NCBI GenBank assembly: GCA_023417655.1
Contig: JAEZFD010000021.1
Span: forward strand, 1 to 64,000
Length of the DNA: 64,000 bases
Origin: Planctomycetota bacterium
GTDB lineage: Bacteria; Planctomycetota; Planctomycetia; Planctomycetales; Planctomycetaceae
Direction: 5' to 3'
The notes beneath the pieces are model-generated. The model saw only the letters and a list, made by a program, of their open reading frames with translations. It made no database searches and was not told the origin of the DNA. Position 1 is the first letter of the stretch. Each line of letters opens with the position of its first letter. Positions 8,840-19,080 of this stretch are shown one piece after another. A program made the translations under genes and the position numbers.

Positions 8840-9445
8840 ATGAGTCATGTGGTGACTGCGGTGTTGTCGTTGGATCTGCAACAATTCGATCCACGCGGCG
8901 AAACTCCTGTCTTTGCTGCTGGACTGGAGTGGACTCGCCAGACGGGTGGCCCGATCACTCAGGCGTTCCTGGATGCTCTGCCCGACGACTGGAAGAAGGA
9001 GCATCTTGTCATCGACTCGACGCTCGTCTGGCTCGGGGCCGGTTTCCGGCAGGGAGAGATGTTCTGGTGCCATGAACCCTTTCCCGGCAGAACAGATGGA
9101 GTTCCTGCTGCGTCTAACTGTGAGCGGAATGCTGAACATGTCGCTCTCTGTTGCGGCCCCGCTGGCATTGATTTCCTGACCGGGGATAACGTTCAACTGG
9201 AGTGGAGTGACTTGCCCCTCGCCATGAATCAGATTCGTGAACGACACGGCCGGCTTCAGGCGGGGATCTTCTCCGGTCATCTCACTGCAACTCATGTCCC
9301 TCCATACACACTGCACCGTTACGGCTGGGGGGCGTTTCACCGGCACTCGGTCGCGACGGTCGGCGGGTTTCAGTTCTGGATCCGAGCAACAAGGGGAGAC
9401 AATCGTCCGCTGGTGAATGGAATTCGCAACGCGACGAATTTGTGA
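8840..9445 (+). CDS. Uncharacterised protein, paralogue A of a tandem pair
   Basis: 201 residues from ATG 8840 (MSHVVTAVLSLDL); an in-frame ATG at 8780 would add 20 residues. No family recognised. It aligns by eye with the next gene along its length: L-P-x-x-W, then S-T-L-V-W-L-G-x-G, then W-C-H-E-P-F-P-G-R-T-D-G, and near the end Y-G-W-G-A-F-H-R-H followed by F-W-I-R-A-T-R. In the partner the same places read W-H-C-D and F-H-R-D with R-L-M-L-R. If the fold is a metal-dependent cupin/oxygenase barrel, this copy has C-H-E where the partner has H-C-D, so its metal site is altered. No signal peptide. The stop overlaps the start of the next gene (GTGA), so the two are probably translated together. 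Confidence 0.7.
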   Translation: MSHVVTAVLSLDLQQFDPRGETPVFAAGLEWTRQTGGPITQAFLDALPDDWKKEHLVIDSTLVWLGAGFRQGEMFWCHEPFPGRTDGVPAASNCERNAEHVALCCGPAGIDFLTGDNVQLEWSDLPLAMNQIRERHGRLQAGIFSGHLTATHVPPYTLHRYGWGAFHRHSVATVGGFQFWIRATRGDNRPLVNGIRNATNL

Positions 9446-10155
9446 GTGACTGCATGATCTTCCATTCAAATTTCGAAACTATTGCGATAGCTCCGGACAT
9501 TTCACAAGAGGCCATCTCGCAGGAACGGAATCTGTTTCGAGCCAATCGTGAAGAAGCTCTCCAGCTGGGGGGCGAAGCGACTCGAGCTTTCGTTGAACAT
9601 CTGCCGGAATCGTGGCAGACCGATCCGCATTTGACCATTCGTTCGAAGCTCGCATGGTTGCGAAAGGGCTGGTATCCCCTGCATCAGTTGCTGGGCTGGC
9701 ACTGCGATATGGTGCCTGCTCGTGCGGACGGGAACGGACCGGATTACCAGAACACCGATGAAGGCATTCGCAAGAGAGAGACGATTATCTGTGTGTTTGG
9801 TGATGTCTCTTTGACCGAATACGTCACTGGTCAACTGGAACTTCCGGATTATCCATTAGGTCACCCGCAACAGACGCTCTATCAGCTTGAGATTGATCGT
9901 CTCATTGCAACAGGGAGGCTGGAACGTCGACAGCTGCGGCCTGGCGAACTCGTGAAGATGGGCTTCGGGTCGTTTCATCGCGATGCTCCCGCACATGCAG
10001 AAGGCTGGCGGCTGATGCTTCGAGCGGTTCGCCGCTGGTGGGAACCGGCTCATGCCGAAGACGGGTCGTGGATGCAGATGAATAATTACTTTCGTCCGGA
10101 AACCGCTCTCGAAGCAATTGCGTTTCAGCCGTATGCGCCACCGCGCGCGTATTGA
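9442..10155 (+). CDS. Uncharacterised protein, paralogue B, with HxD...H...R pattern
   Basis: 237 residues from a GTG that overlaps the previous stop; a nearby ATG at 9454 would remove four residues. No named family recognised. WHCD gives His87-x-Asp89, and FGSFHRD gives His179, 90 residues later, followed by Arg190 and Arg194 (GWRLMLRAVRR). That spacing fits the H-x-D...H...(about 10)...R signature of Fe(II)/2-oxoglutarate-dependent oxygenases, where the two His and the Asp hold iron and the Arg binds 2-oxoglutarate. This is inference from a motif only. It is probably cytoplasmic, with no signal peptide. It ends five bases before the convergent iron-transport ATPase gene. Confidence 0.72.
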   Translation: MSDCMIFHSNFETIAIAPDISQEAISQERNLFRANREEALQLGGEATRAFVEHLPESWQTDPHLTIRSKLAWLRKGWYPLHQLLGWHCDMVPARADGNGPDYQNTDEGIRKRETIICVFGDVSLTEYVTGQLELPDYPLGHPQQTLYQLEIDRLIATGRLERRQLRPGELVKMGFGSFHRDAPAHAEGWRLMLRAVRRWWEPAHAEDGSWMQMNNYFRPETALEAIAFQPYAPPRAY

Positions 10156-10160
10156 TGCAA

Positions 10161-10940
10161 TCACCAAGAGGGTGTCGACTGCGGCCCTCGCACGATGATG
10201 TGGGGGCAACCGCTTTCATTCGTCTTGATCTCGACATCAACACGGTAAACCTCTGCCATCATCTCCGGCGTCAGGACCTGCATTGGGGTCCCAACTGAGT
10301 GGATCTCACCCGCATTCAACACGACCATCTGATCGGCGAAACGTGAGGCCAGATTCAGGTCATGCATGGTGACGACAGTGATCATTCCCCGAGATTGAGT
10401 CAGTTCGAGAATTCGGGTGCAGACCTCGAACTGATGCAGGAGGTCGAGATTGGAAGTCGGCTCATCCAGCAGTAAGACAGCGGGCTCGCGAATCAATGCC
10501 TGCGCAATGAGAACCCGTTGCGCCTGACCTCCGCTGAGTTCGCGAAACATGCGGCCAGCCAGATCGCTTAAGGACAGTTCCTCCAGCAGTACCTGAACAC
10601 GGGCGATGTCTGCAGCAGAGACTCGCCAACTTAAGTCGTGGAGTCGGCCGAGCAAGACGACTTCGAATACTGAGAGGGATCCCCCATTAATGCCTGCCTG
10701 GGGAAGATAACTGATGACGCGGGACAGATCCTTCCGCGAAAAGTCAGTGAGCGGTCGTGCATCGAATGTGATTTGTCCATTCGAAGTGAGCAGTCCGCCC
10801 AGGCATTTCAGGAGAGTTGTTTTCCCTGCGGCGTTTGGGCCAACAAGTGCTGTGATCCCAGGCCGAAGTTCCAGACTGACATGATTGAGAACACGACGCG
10901 TGCCATAGGCGAAGCTCAAATCTTTTGCCCGGAGTTTCAT
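10161..10940 (-). CDS. FecE/BtuD-type ABC transporter ATPase, iron(III)-siderophore import
   Basis: 259 residues with every ATPase motif. Walker A is GPNAAGKTT (34-42), the Q-loop segment is YLPQAG, the signature is LSGGQAQRV, Walker B is VLLLDEPTS and the switch His lies in TVVTMHDLN. N-terminal LSFAYGTRRVLNHVSLEL is typical of siderophore, heme and cobalamin importers. It overlaps the permease gene by 4 bases (start 10940, permease stop 10937), so the two are translationally coupled. It powers the FecCD-like permease from the cytoplasmic side. The cargo (ferric siderophore, heme or B12) cannot be fixed from this subunit; the neighbouring PepSY protein favours iron. Confidence 0.92.
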   Translation of the reverse strand: MKLRAKDLSFAYGTRRVLNHVSLELRPGITALVGPNAAGKTTLLKCLGGLLTSNGQITFDARPLTDFSRKDLSRVISYLPQAGINGGSLSVFEVVLLGRLHDLSWRVSAADIARVQVLLEELSLSDLAGRMFRELSGGQAQRVLIAQALIREPAVLLLDEPTSNLDLLHQFEVCTRILELTQSRGMITVVTMHDLNLASRFADQMVVLNAGEIHSVGTPMQVLTPEMMAEVYRVDVEIKTNESGCPHIIVRGPQSTPSW

Positions 10941-11995
10941 AGCCGTCCTCTCCCCGACCAGAGAGCCAGTCCGACAAAGAATGGAGCCCCGATGGCGGCC
11001 GTAATGATTCCAATTGGGAGAACGCTTCCCGGGACAAGCGTCTTTGAGAGTGTACCGGCTGCGGAAACGAGGAGCGCCCCGACGCCTGCCGAGACGACAA
11101 TCAAATATCGCTGGTCCGCTCCCACCAGCATTCGGGCAAGATGTGGTGCGACCAGCCCGACGAATCCGATCGACCCGGTGAAGCTCACTGCTGTCGCTGT
11201 GAGGATGGAAACCAGAAGCATGATGCGGAGCTTCAACCGATGCACATCAATCCCGAGGCCGAGTGCGGCTTCATCACCGAGTTTCAATGCGGTGAGTTGC
11301 CACGCATACGGGAGGATCAAACAGATCACTCCCAGAAAAACAGACGACAAGATCCCGACCTTCTCCCAACTCGCCCCCTGTAAGCTTCCAAATGTCCAGA
11401 AAACAATCGTATTGAGTGCGTCGCTAGACGCCATGTACTCCATGAAAGCGAGCCCGGAGCTGAACAGGAAGTGCAGCGACACCCCTCCAACCAGGAGTGT
11501 CTCAGCACTCCCGCGCTGAACGCGACAGAAGAAAAACAAAAGAAGAGAGCAGGCCACAGCCGACACAAATGCCCCGGCCGAGACAGCCAGCGTTGACGCC
11601 ATCCCAGTCCGTCCAACGCCAAACACCAGCACCAGCGCCGCACCGAAACTGGCGGCCGCGGAGACCCCGAGTGTATAAGGACTCGCCAGCGGATTATTGA
11701 GGACAGCCTGCATCTGCCCGCCGGCCAATCCGAGCGATGCTCCGACGGCAATCGCCATAACAGCCATCGGCAGGCGAAAGGTCCAGACGATTAGCTTTTG
11801 CGATGACGAGACGGATCCCGGTCGAACAAGGGCATCCAAGACCGCCTGTGGAGTCAGGGCAGCGGGACCTGTGAAGAGATCAATGAGAAACGCGGCGACA
11901 ACGAGAGTCAGAATCCCGGCCAGTGCGACGTTGCGCCGCAAGACTTGCCGCTGAAAGGCCTGATCAGCAGAACAATCTGTGACAGGCAGCTTCAC
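10937..11995 (-). CDS. FecCD-family ABC transporter permease
   Basis: 352 residues with about nine or ten hydrophobic segments, the usual size for BtuC/FecCD permeases. Diagnostic stretches are TFRLPMAVMAIAVGASLGLAGGQMQAVLNNPLASPYTLGVS and GFVGLVAPHLARMLVGADQRYLI, the latter carrying the conserved G-x-x-x-P-H-x-x-R that contacts the ATPase. It sits between the binding-protein gene (overlap 4 bases) and the ATPase gene (overlap 4 bases). It forms the inner-membrane channel of the importer. Confidence 0.93.
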   Translation of the reverse strand: MKLPVTDCSADQAFQRQVLRRNVALAGILTLVVAAFLIDLFTGPAALTPQAVLDALVRPGSVSSSQKLIVWTFRLPMAVMAIAVGASLGLAGGQMQAVLNNPLASPYTLGVSAAASFGAALVLVFGVGRTGMASTLAVSAGAFVSAVACSLLLFFFCRVQRGSAETLLVGGVSLHFLFSSGLAFMEYMASSDALNTIVFWTFGSLQGASWEKVGILSSVFLGVICLILPYAWQLTALKLGDEAALGLGIDVHRLKLRIMLLVSILTATAVSFTGSIGFVGLVAPHLARMLVGADQRYLIVVSAGVGALLVSAAGTLSKTLVPGSVLPIGIITAAIGAPFFVGLALWSGRGRL

Positions 11996-13182
11996 GGGGC
12001 TTCCAGTTCCGTCATCCAGGTTCCGGTCAAGGGGATCGGCATGAACCGTTCATGAAACTCCTGCAGCCGCTGCACTGGATCGAGGTCCTTGAATTCGTCG
12101 GGATACAGCCATTGAGCAAGTTGCTGTGCCGCCGCGAAACTCATGATGTGCGCACCAAGCCGCGTGTTGAGTCCATACACCCGCCGCGACTTCACCGCAT
12201 TCATTTCCGACCAGCCGGGCCGAGCGAGAAAACTGGAAAGTGTCTGCCGGGCCTTTGCCTGATCGGCTCCATAACCGAGATGTAGACTCTCCGGGAATGC
12301 CGTCCAGCAGGCCCCTGTAATGACGATCACGTCAGGATTTCGAGTCAGCAGATACTCAGGCTGAATGACTCCCATTCCGAACGGCCCTGAGATCTCCTCG
12401 CCGACATTCTGGCACCGAAGCTGGGAAAGCAGGCTTCCCCAGTGAACCCGTTGCTTTTGCAGATTGCTGCCGAAGGTATTGCCGTATTTCTCAGGTCCTG
12501 TGTTCCCGGCTTCGAGATAAATTGAAGGAATCGGCCCCTCGAGACGTTCCATTCGTTTCTGAAGAAGTGAAATCTCACGATTCACCCAGTCGACGATCTC
12601 TGCTGCTCGCTGCTCCTGACCGAAGACTTGCCCTAACAGCTTCAGACTCTCTTGAGGATCCCGGAATGGATCATCGGAACTCAGAAGCACCACTGGAACG
12701 CGAGCCTGCTCAAGCTGGTCCAGAGTTGCGGTCTGCCCAATCATGTAGGTCCCGCCGATGACGACGTCTGGTCGCAGCGCGAGGACCGCTTCAGCGCTGA
12801 CGCCATTGCGAAGAGAGTCCCCCAAGAGTGGAACTGCTTTCAGGCCACGGAATCGCTGAACGAACCGCTCATAGGCATCGCGGTCACTTGCCTGGAGTGA
12901 GGAGTCCCAGCCAATGAGTTTCTGCTCAACCTCATCGCCCAGCAGCGCTGCCAGATCATAAAGCCCCATTCCCCGCAGCAGAACAATACGGTTGACCTGC
13001 CGTGGGAGGCGAATCTTCCTTCCAGCAAGATCGGTGATTACCCGGGAAGCCGATTGAGCATCATCGAGCGGGACATTCGGTGTGACAGACACGTTTTGCA
13101 GGATGAAAAATTTCCCCGCAGCAAGCACTACCAGCCCTGTCACTGAAAACAGAAGAAGTGCCAGCAGAACCCGATTTCGCAT
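11992..13182 (-). CDS. TroA/BtuF-like periplasmic iron-siderophore-binding protein
   Basis: 396 residues with an N-terminal hydrophobic signal/anchor (RNRVLLALLLFSVTGLVVLAA). The start of the domain, RVITDLAGRKIRLPRQVNRIVLL, matches the opening of Fe-siderophore-binding proteins. It is followed by LRPDVVIGGTYM, ARVPVVLLSSDDPF and SRRVYGLNTRLG, which fit the two-lobed helical-backbone fold. There is no lipobox Cys, so it may stay membrane-anchored or be cleaved. It overlaps the permease start by four bases. Eight bases separate it from the lipoprotein gene upstream, so it probably belongs to the same transcript. Confidence 0.9.
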   Translation of the reverse strand: MRNRVLLALLLFSVTGLVVLAAGKFFILQNVSVTPNVPLDDAQSASRVITDLAGRKIRLPRQVNRIVLLRGMGLYDLAALLGDEVEQKLIGWDSSLQASDRDAYERFVQRFRGLKAVPLLGDSLRNGVSAEAVLALRPDVVIGGTYMIGQTATLDQLEQARVPVVLLSSDDPFRDPQESLKLLGQVFGQEQRAAEIVDWVNREISLLQKRMERLEGPIPSIYLEAGNTGPEKYGNTFGSNLQKQRVHWGSLLSQLRCQNVGEEISGPFGMGVIQPEYLLTRNPDVIVITGACWTAFPESLHLGYGADQAKARQTLSSFLARPGWSEMNAVKSRRVYGLNTRLGAHIMSFAAAQQLAQWLYPDEFKDLDPVQRLQEFHERFMPIPLTGTWMTELEAP

Positions 13183-13190
13183 CTCACACC

Positions 13191-13670
13191 CTATTGCAGG
13201 GATGACCCTTTAAGAATCTCGGCTTTCTCCAGTGTAATGGCCTCGAGCTGATTCGTCCCCGGCACAATCTGAACTTTGAATTTGGAGCGTTCCGGATTCG
13301 TAAATCGCCCCTTCAGTCGATCCGGGGGATCCTCAGGCATCCCGCCTTTGGATGCGTTTAGTTTCGGGTCAGGCCATTCGACAGTGACCGCATAGCCCCC
13401 TTCCGGGGCGCCATCACCTGTCTGATAGGACATGAGTTCAAAGGAACCATCTTCGCGCACGGTTGCTGTCGGGATCACAGGTGATGTGACGTTCGGCTGA
13501 GGTTCAAGGGGGAACAGCCTGACAATGGCCCCCTTTGCCGGAGCACCGTTGATGGTCAACGTTCCCGTTGTCGGGTAGGTTTCCAGCCAGCTTTCCGGTG
13601 TCGACTTCCCTCCGCAGCCGGAGAGAAGGGCAACAATCATCCACAATCCGAGAAGCCGCATCCCCTGCAT
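13191..13670 (-). CDS. Small planctomycete lipoprotein, transthyretin-like
   Basis: 159 residues from ATG 13670 (MQGMRLLGLWMIVALLSGCGG); the lipobox L-L-S-G-C marks lipid attachment. A frame from 13709 would put 13 residues ahead of the signal and is less likely. The mature part begins with a YPTTGTLTINGAPAKGAIVRLFP strand pattern, then REDGSFELMSYQTGDGAPEGGYAVTVEW, as in the carboxypeptidase-regulatory/transthyretin-like lipoproteins common in planctomycetes. It lies between the DUF1559 gene and the iron-transporter genes, all on the minus strand. The function is unknown; it may be an accessory surface protein. Confidence 0.8.
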   Translation of the reverse strand: MQGMRLLGLWMIVALLSGCGGKSTPESWLETYPTTGTLTINGAPAKGAIVRLFPLEPQPNVTSPVIPTATVREDGSFELMSYQTGDGAPEGGYAVTVEWPDPKLNASKGGMPEDPPDRLKGRFTNPERSKFKVQIVPGTNQLEAITLEKAEILKGSSLQ

Positions 13671-13726
13671 TCCAGTTTCCCTGCCAACTCGCAACCAGCC
13701 TGGCGACAACGTGCTTTGATTCAGGA

Positions 13727-14788
<1,062 letters not shown>

Positions 14789-14939
14789 CTCATTCCTCAA
14801 GGGGGGCATCGTCACCGCTCCATGTGGCTGCAGAAACGACATCATGACATTGGCGAATCAGTCGCCGGAGATTCCGTCAGTCCACTCAAACCAATCGTGA
14901 GCGAACTGCCAGCACCACTTCAAAGAGACTTACTGCGAC

Positions 14940-14954
14940 TGAGTCTCATTTTCA
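14940..14954. promoter_or_regulatory. Candidate Fur box between divergent iron genes
   Basis: TGAGTCTCATTTTCA matches 10 of 15 positions of the 7-1-7 Fur consensus (TGATAATGATTATCA), with intact TGA and TCA ends. It sits in an AT-rich patch between the DUF1559-lipoprotein-ABC run (minus) and the PepSY gene (plus). The placement suits iron control of both, but the match is weak and AT-rich DNA gives such hits by chance. Confidence 0.25.
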
Positions 14955-15098
14955 TTTTGAACAAAATAGCTTTAGGATGGCGTCGGAGCAAGCCCGGCGG
15001 AGGAATGATCCTCCCTCAGAGAAGGGGCCGCTTCGAGCATCCCGCTCTCCCGATGGTGCCAGTTCAACGTTTCGTCACTTTTCCGAAGTCATGCGCCC

Positions 15099-16268
15099 AT
15101 GCGATTGATCCGTTTACGTAAGATTTGGCTCATTTCGCATCGCTGGCTCGGACTGACTTTCGGCCTGTTGCTCATCCTGTCCGGGAGCACTGGGAGCCTG
15201 CTTGTCTTTCGGACGGCGCTTGACGTGCAACTGAACCCTGAGATTTTTTCTGTCGCACCGGGGGAATCACGTTGCAGCATCGAAGATGTAATCCGCGCCG
15301 CCGAGGCCTCGCCTGTTGCGCAGTTGGGGAAGATCAGTTTTGTTGATTTTCCACGATCGGAAAGCGGCGTGTGGACGGTCTGGTTTCAAACCGGGACAAA
15401 GGAATCCCCGCAGCTGACCAAGGCCTATTTCGACCCGTATCGCGCACAGATGACCGGTCAGCGCAAGCATGGTGCTGATCTGATGACGTGGATCTACAAA
15501 CTTCACGTCGACCTATTCGCCGGTCATCTCGGAGAGACCATCGTCGGGATCACGGGGATCGTATTGCTGATTTCCGGAGTCACCGGGATTCTTCTCTGGT
15601 GGCCCCTCTGGAAGCATAGCTGGCGGGCCGCTCTCGCGATCCGTCGCGGAGCGCGGTTCAATTACGACGTTCACAAAACCGGCGGTGTGATCAGCGGTGG
15701 AGTCCTGTTCGTCGTCGCGTTTACAGGGGTCTATCTGACATTCCCGACGTGGATCGCACCGGTCGTCAGGTCTGTCCTTCCCGCTTCGGAGCAGACTTCC
15801 GGGAAACCTGTGTCAAAGATTCCCGACGGCGGTGGAACGCGGATATGGGCAGATCAGGCGTTCGATGCTGTGAAGAATCGAATTCCCGATGCCGAAATCC
15901 GACGGATTCATCCGCCGACTGCTCCAAATGGAACATTCATTGTGCGGTTCTGCGAGACGGGAGATGTCCATCGCACCCTGGGGAGCAGTCGAGCCTGGGT
16001 CGATCAATACAGCGGAGAGATCCTGGCCGTCCGCTCGTCAAAATCCCGTTCGGCAGCCGAGACTTTTCTCAGCTGGCAACTCCCATTGCATAACGGGGAA
16101 GCATTCGGATTGCTGGGAAGATGGCTGGTGTTCATCAGCGGAATTGCACTGTCGCTGCTCTCCGTGACCGGCTTTCTCATCTGGTGGAGAAAGCGCCAGT
16201 CTTCATATCGGCAACGGTCAATTCAGACCCGCAACGCTGCAACCGTCAAATCGTCTTCCATCTCGTAA
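15099..16268 (+). CDS. PepSY-associated TM helix protein, putative iron-related membrane protein
   Basis: 389 residues. N-terminal ISHRWLGLTFGLLLILSGSTGSLLVF is the typical first helix of PepSY_TM proteins, with the conserved His-Arg-Trp. Further helices lie near HLGETIVGITGIVLLISGVTGILLWW, GGVISGGVLFVVAFTGVYLTF and GRWLVFISGIALSLLSVTGFLIWWRKR. That gives four membrane segments with external loops holding PepSY domains (GVWTVWFQTG; GTFIVRFCETG). Relatives sit next to siderophore receptors and are thought to help reduce or release iron, or act as sensors. It is divergent from the iron ABC transporter run. Confidence 0.87.
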   Translation: MRLIRLRKIWLISHRWLGLTFGLLLILSGSTGSLLVFRTALDVQLNPEIFSVAPGESRCSIEDVIRAAEASPVAQLGKISFVDFPRSESGVWTVWFQTGTKESPQLTKAYFDPYRAQMTGQRKHGADLMTWIYKLHVDLFAGHLGETIVGITGIVLLISGVTGILLWWPLWKHSWRAALAIRRGARFNYDVHKTGGVISGGVLFVVAFTGVYLTFPTWIAPVVRSVLPASEQTSGKPVSKIPDGGGTRIWADQAFDAVKNRIPDAEIRRIHPPTAPNGTFIVRFCETGDVHRTLGSSRAWVDQYSGEILAVRSSKSRSAAETFLSWQLPLHNGEAFGLLGRWLVFISGIALSLLSVTGFLIWWRKRQSSYRQRSIQTRNAATVKSSSIS

Positions 16269-16292
16269 ATCCGGCCCTGTGCCGATTTCGAT

Positions 16293-16323
16293 GGTTCCTC
16301 CTCATGCTGTTGAGGAGCGAACC
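16293..16323 (+). terminator. Hairpin between PepSY gene and argH
   Basis: CTCCTCA (16298-16304) pairs with TGAGGAG (16311-16317), and outer GGTTC/GAACC extends the stem across a single bulge. There is no T run, so it may be a weak terminator or a structured leader of argH. Confidence 0.35.
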
Positions 16324-16426
16324 GGGTCAATTATACTCGGGGCCGTCTGCTGGTCGTTCTGAAACTTCGGTGTCGGGTTTCAGTCAGGGCAGGCGTCGAT
16401 TCTTCACATCTCTGCAGGATGAACTT

Positions 16427-17806
<1,380 letters not shown>

Positions 17807-17889
17807 AACGTCTGCAGGTCCAGCTGCAAGCCACGGTCTGTTTGAGCTCTTCGCAGAAACCTCTGGAGAAGTTCAAACAGATCACGGCG

Positions 17890-18957
17890 ATGCAGTCGTA
17901 CTTAAGAGAGTCTGCCGCGCGAACGATTCGAAAATTGACTTGTTCCATTCTGCAGGAGAGTCCGTTGTCCGAGAGAAACTCCGGATTCACGCTGATTGAA
18001 TTTCTGGTCGTCATCGCCATTTTCGCGGTCATCATCGCGATGGCGACCCCGGCGATTCTTTCGAGTCGTGAGGCCGCGCGTCGCAACACCTGCAGCCACC
18101 ACCTCCGGGAAATCTGGATTGGAGTTCAGTCGTACCAGGACTTTCATCGTTCGCTCCCTGCAGGGGTCACTGCCGAGCGAAACCTGATTCCTCCTCGGGA
18201 AGACGGGGAGTTCCGGAGCTGGGTCCTCCCGCTGCTCGGGGATCTCAAACAACCACTTCTCGCCGAAAAGTTCACGGACCAAGTGACTCTCACCAGTGAC
18301 ACGGGCCGTACATTGCGGCATTACCAGATTCCGATGATGCTCTGCCCGAGCGATGACGCTCCGCCACGAGGGACCTCGACGGGAGCTCCTGCTCAGTCCA
18401 ACTATGCTGGCTGTCACGATTCTCGCGCGACGGCAATTGCAGATGGCAACACAGGTCTGTTGACATTGAATCAACGATTTTCACTGAATGAGATTCCGGA
18501 CGGCAGCGCCTATACCATTCTGCTGGGAGAACTCCGTCGCAGCCCTGATGATCTGGGTTGGGCCTCAGGCACCCGTGGAACATTGCGAAATGCCGGCACT
18601 CCGATCAATCGCACGCTGGATGGGTTCCGCTCGCAGCAAGACGCCAAGCCGCTTGATGATCCCTTTAGCGACTCGGAAGTCGACGAAATCCGCAACAGAG
18701 AACTCGGCATCGAAACCCCGATTGATTTTGAAGAAAATACCGACGGAGAGAATCCTCCGCGTAAGTCCAACAGGACGCCTCCTGTCGTACTGTCGGCGGA
18801 TGATCCCGGAGGTTTCGGCAGTTACCACCCCGGAGGCTGCCTGTTCGCGATGGGCGACGGCCGACAGTCATTTCTGTCTGAATCAATCAACCTGCAGGTG
18901 CTCCAGCGGCTCGCAAATCGCGAAGACGGCGAAGAAGTGAAGCCCAATCAGTTCTGA
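17890..18957 (+). CDS. DUF1559 protein with prepilin-type N-terminus
   Basis: 355 residues from ATG 17890; the frame opens at a TTG at 17842. The prepilin motif is R-N-S-G-F-T-L-I-E-F-L-V-V-I-A-I-F, with Phe in place of the common Leu at one position. It is followed by S-S-R-E-A-A-R-R-N-T-C. The C-terminal family motif is H-P-G-G-C-L-F-A-M-G-D-G-R-Q-S-F-L. The region around residue 270 is more acidic and asparagine-rich than in the first copy. It starts 84 bases after argH and may share its transcript, though no functional tie is evident. Confidence 0.9.
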   Translation: MQSYLRESAARTIRKLTCSILQESPLSERNSGFTLIEFLVVIAIFAVIIAMATPAILSSREAARRNTCSHHLREIWIGVQSYQDFHRSLPAGVTAERNLIPPREDGEFRSWVLPLLGDLKQPLLAEKFTDQVTLTSDTGRTLRHYQIPMMLCPSDDAPPRGTSTGAPAQSNYAGCHDSRATAIADGNTGLLTLNQRFSLNEIPDGSAYTILLGELRRSPDDLGWASGTRGTLRNAGTPINRTLDGFRSQQDAKPLDDPFSDSEVDEIRNRELGIETPIDFEENTDGENPPRKSNRTPPVVLSADDPGGFGSYHPGGCLFAMGDGRQSFLSESINLQVLQRLANREDGEEVKPNQF

Positions 18958-18995
18958 TTCGGCACGCTGTCTTTAACGAGTTCAATCAACAGAAA

Positions 18996-19037
18996 AGGCG
19001 GAGCAGGAACTTCTGTGCTTCCCGCTCCGCTTAATTT
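18996..19037. terminator. Bidirectional hairpin terminator
   Basis: GCGGAGC (18998-19004) pairs with GCTCCGC (19024-19030), and GGAA/TTCC continues the stem past one mismatch. TTAATTT follows on the plus strand and CCTTTTCT on the minus strand. It lies between the convergent DUF1559 and esterase genes. Confidence 0.7.
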
Positions 19038-19080
19038 CGTTTCAGTTCAGTCCCTCACCGGATACTGATCGTTGCCAGTG

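Noticed and set aside
16121..16426. Upstream extension of the argH frame
   Set aside because: It overlaps the PepSY gene for about 150 bases and the ArgH family starts at the WGGRFSEP region, which follows the GTG at 16427.
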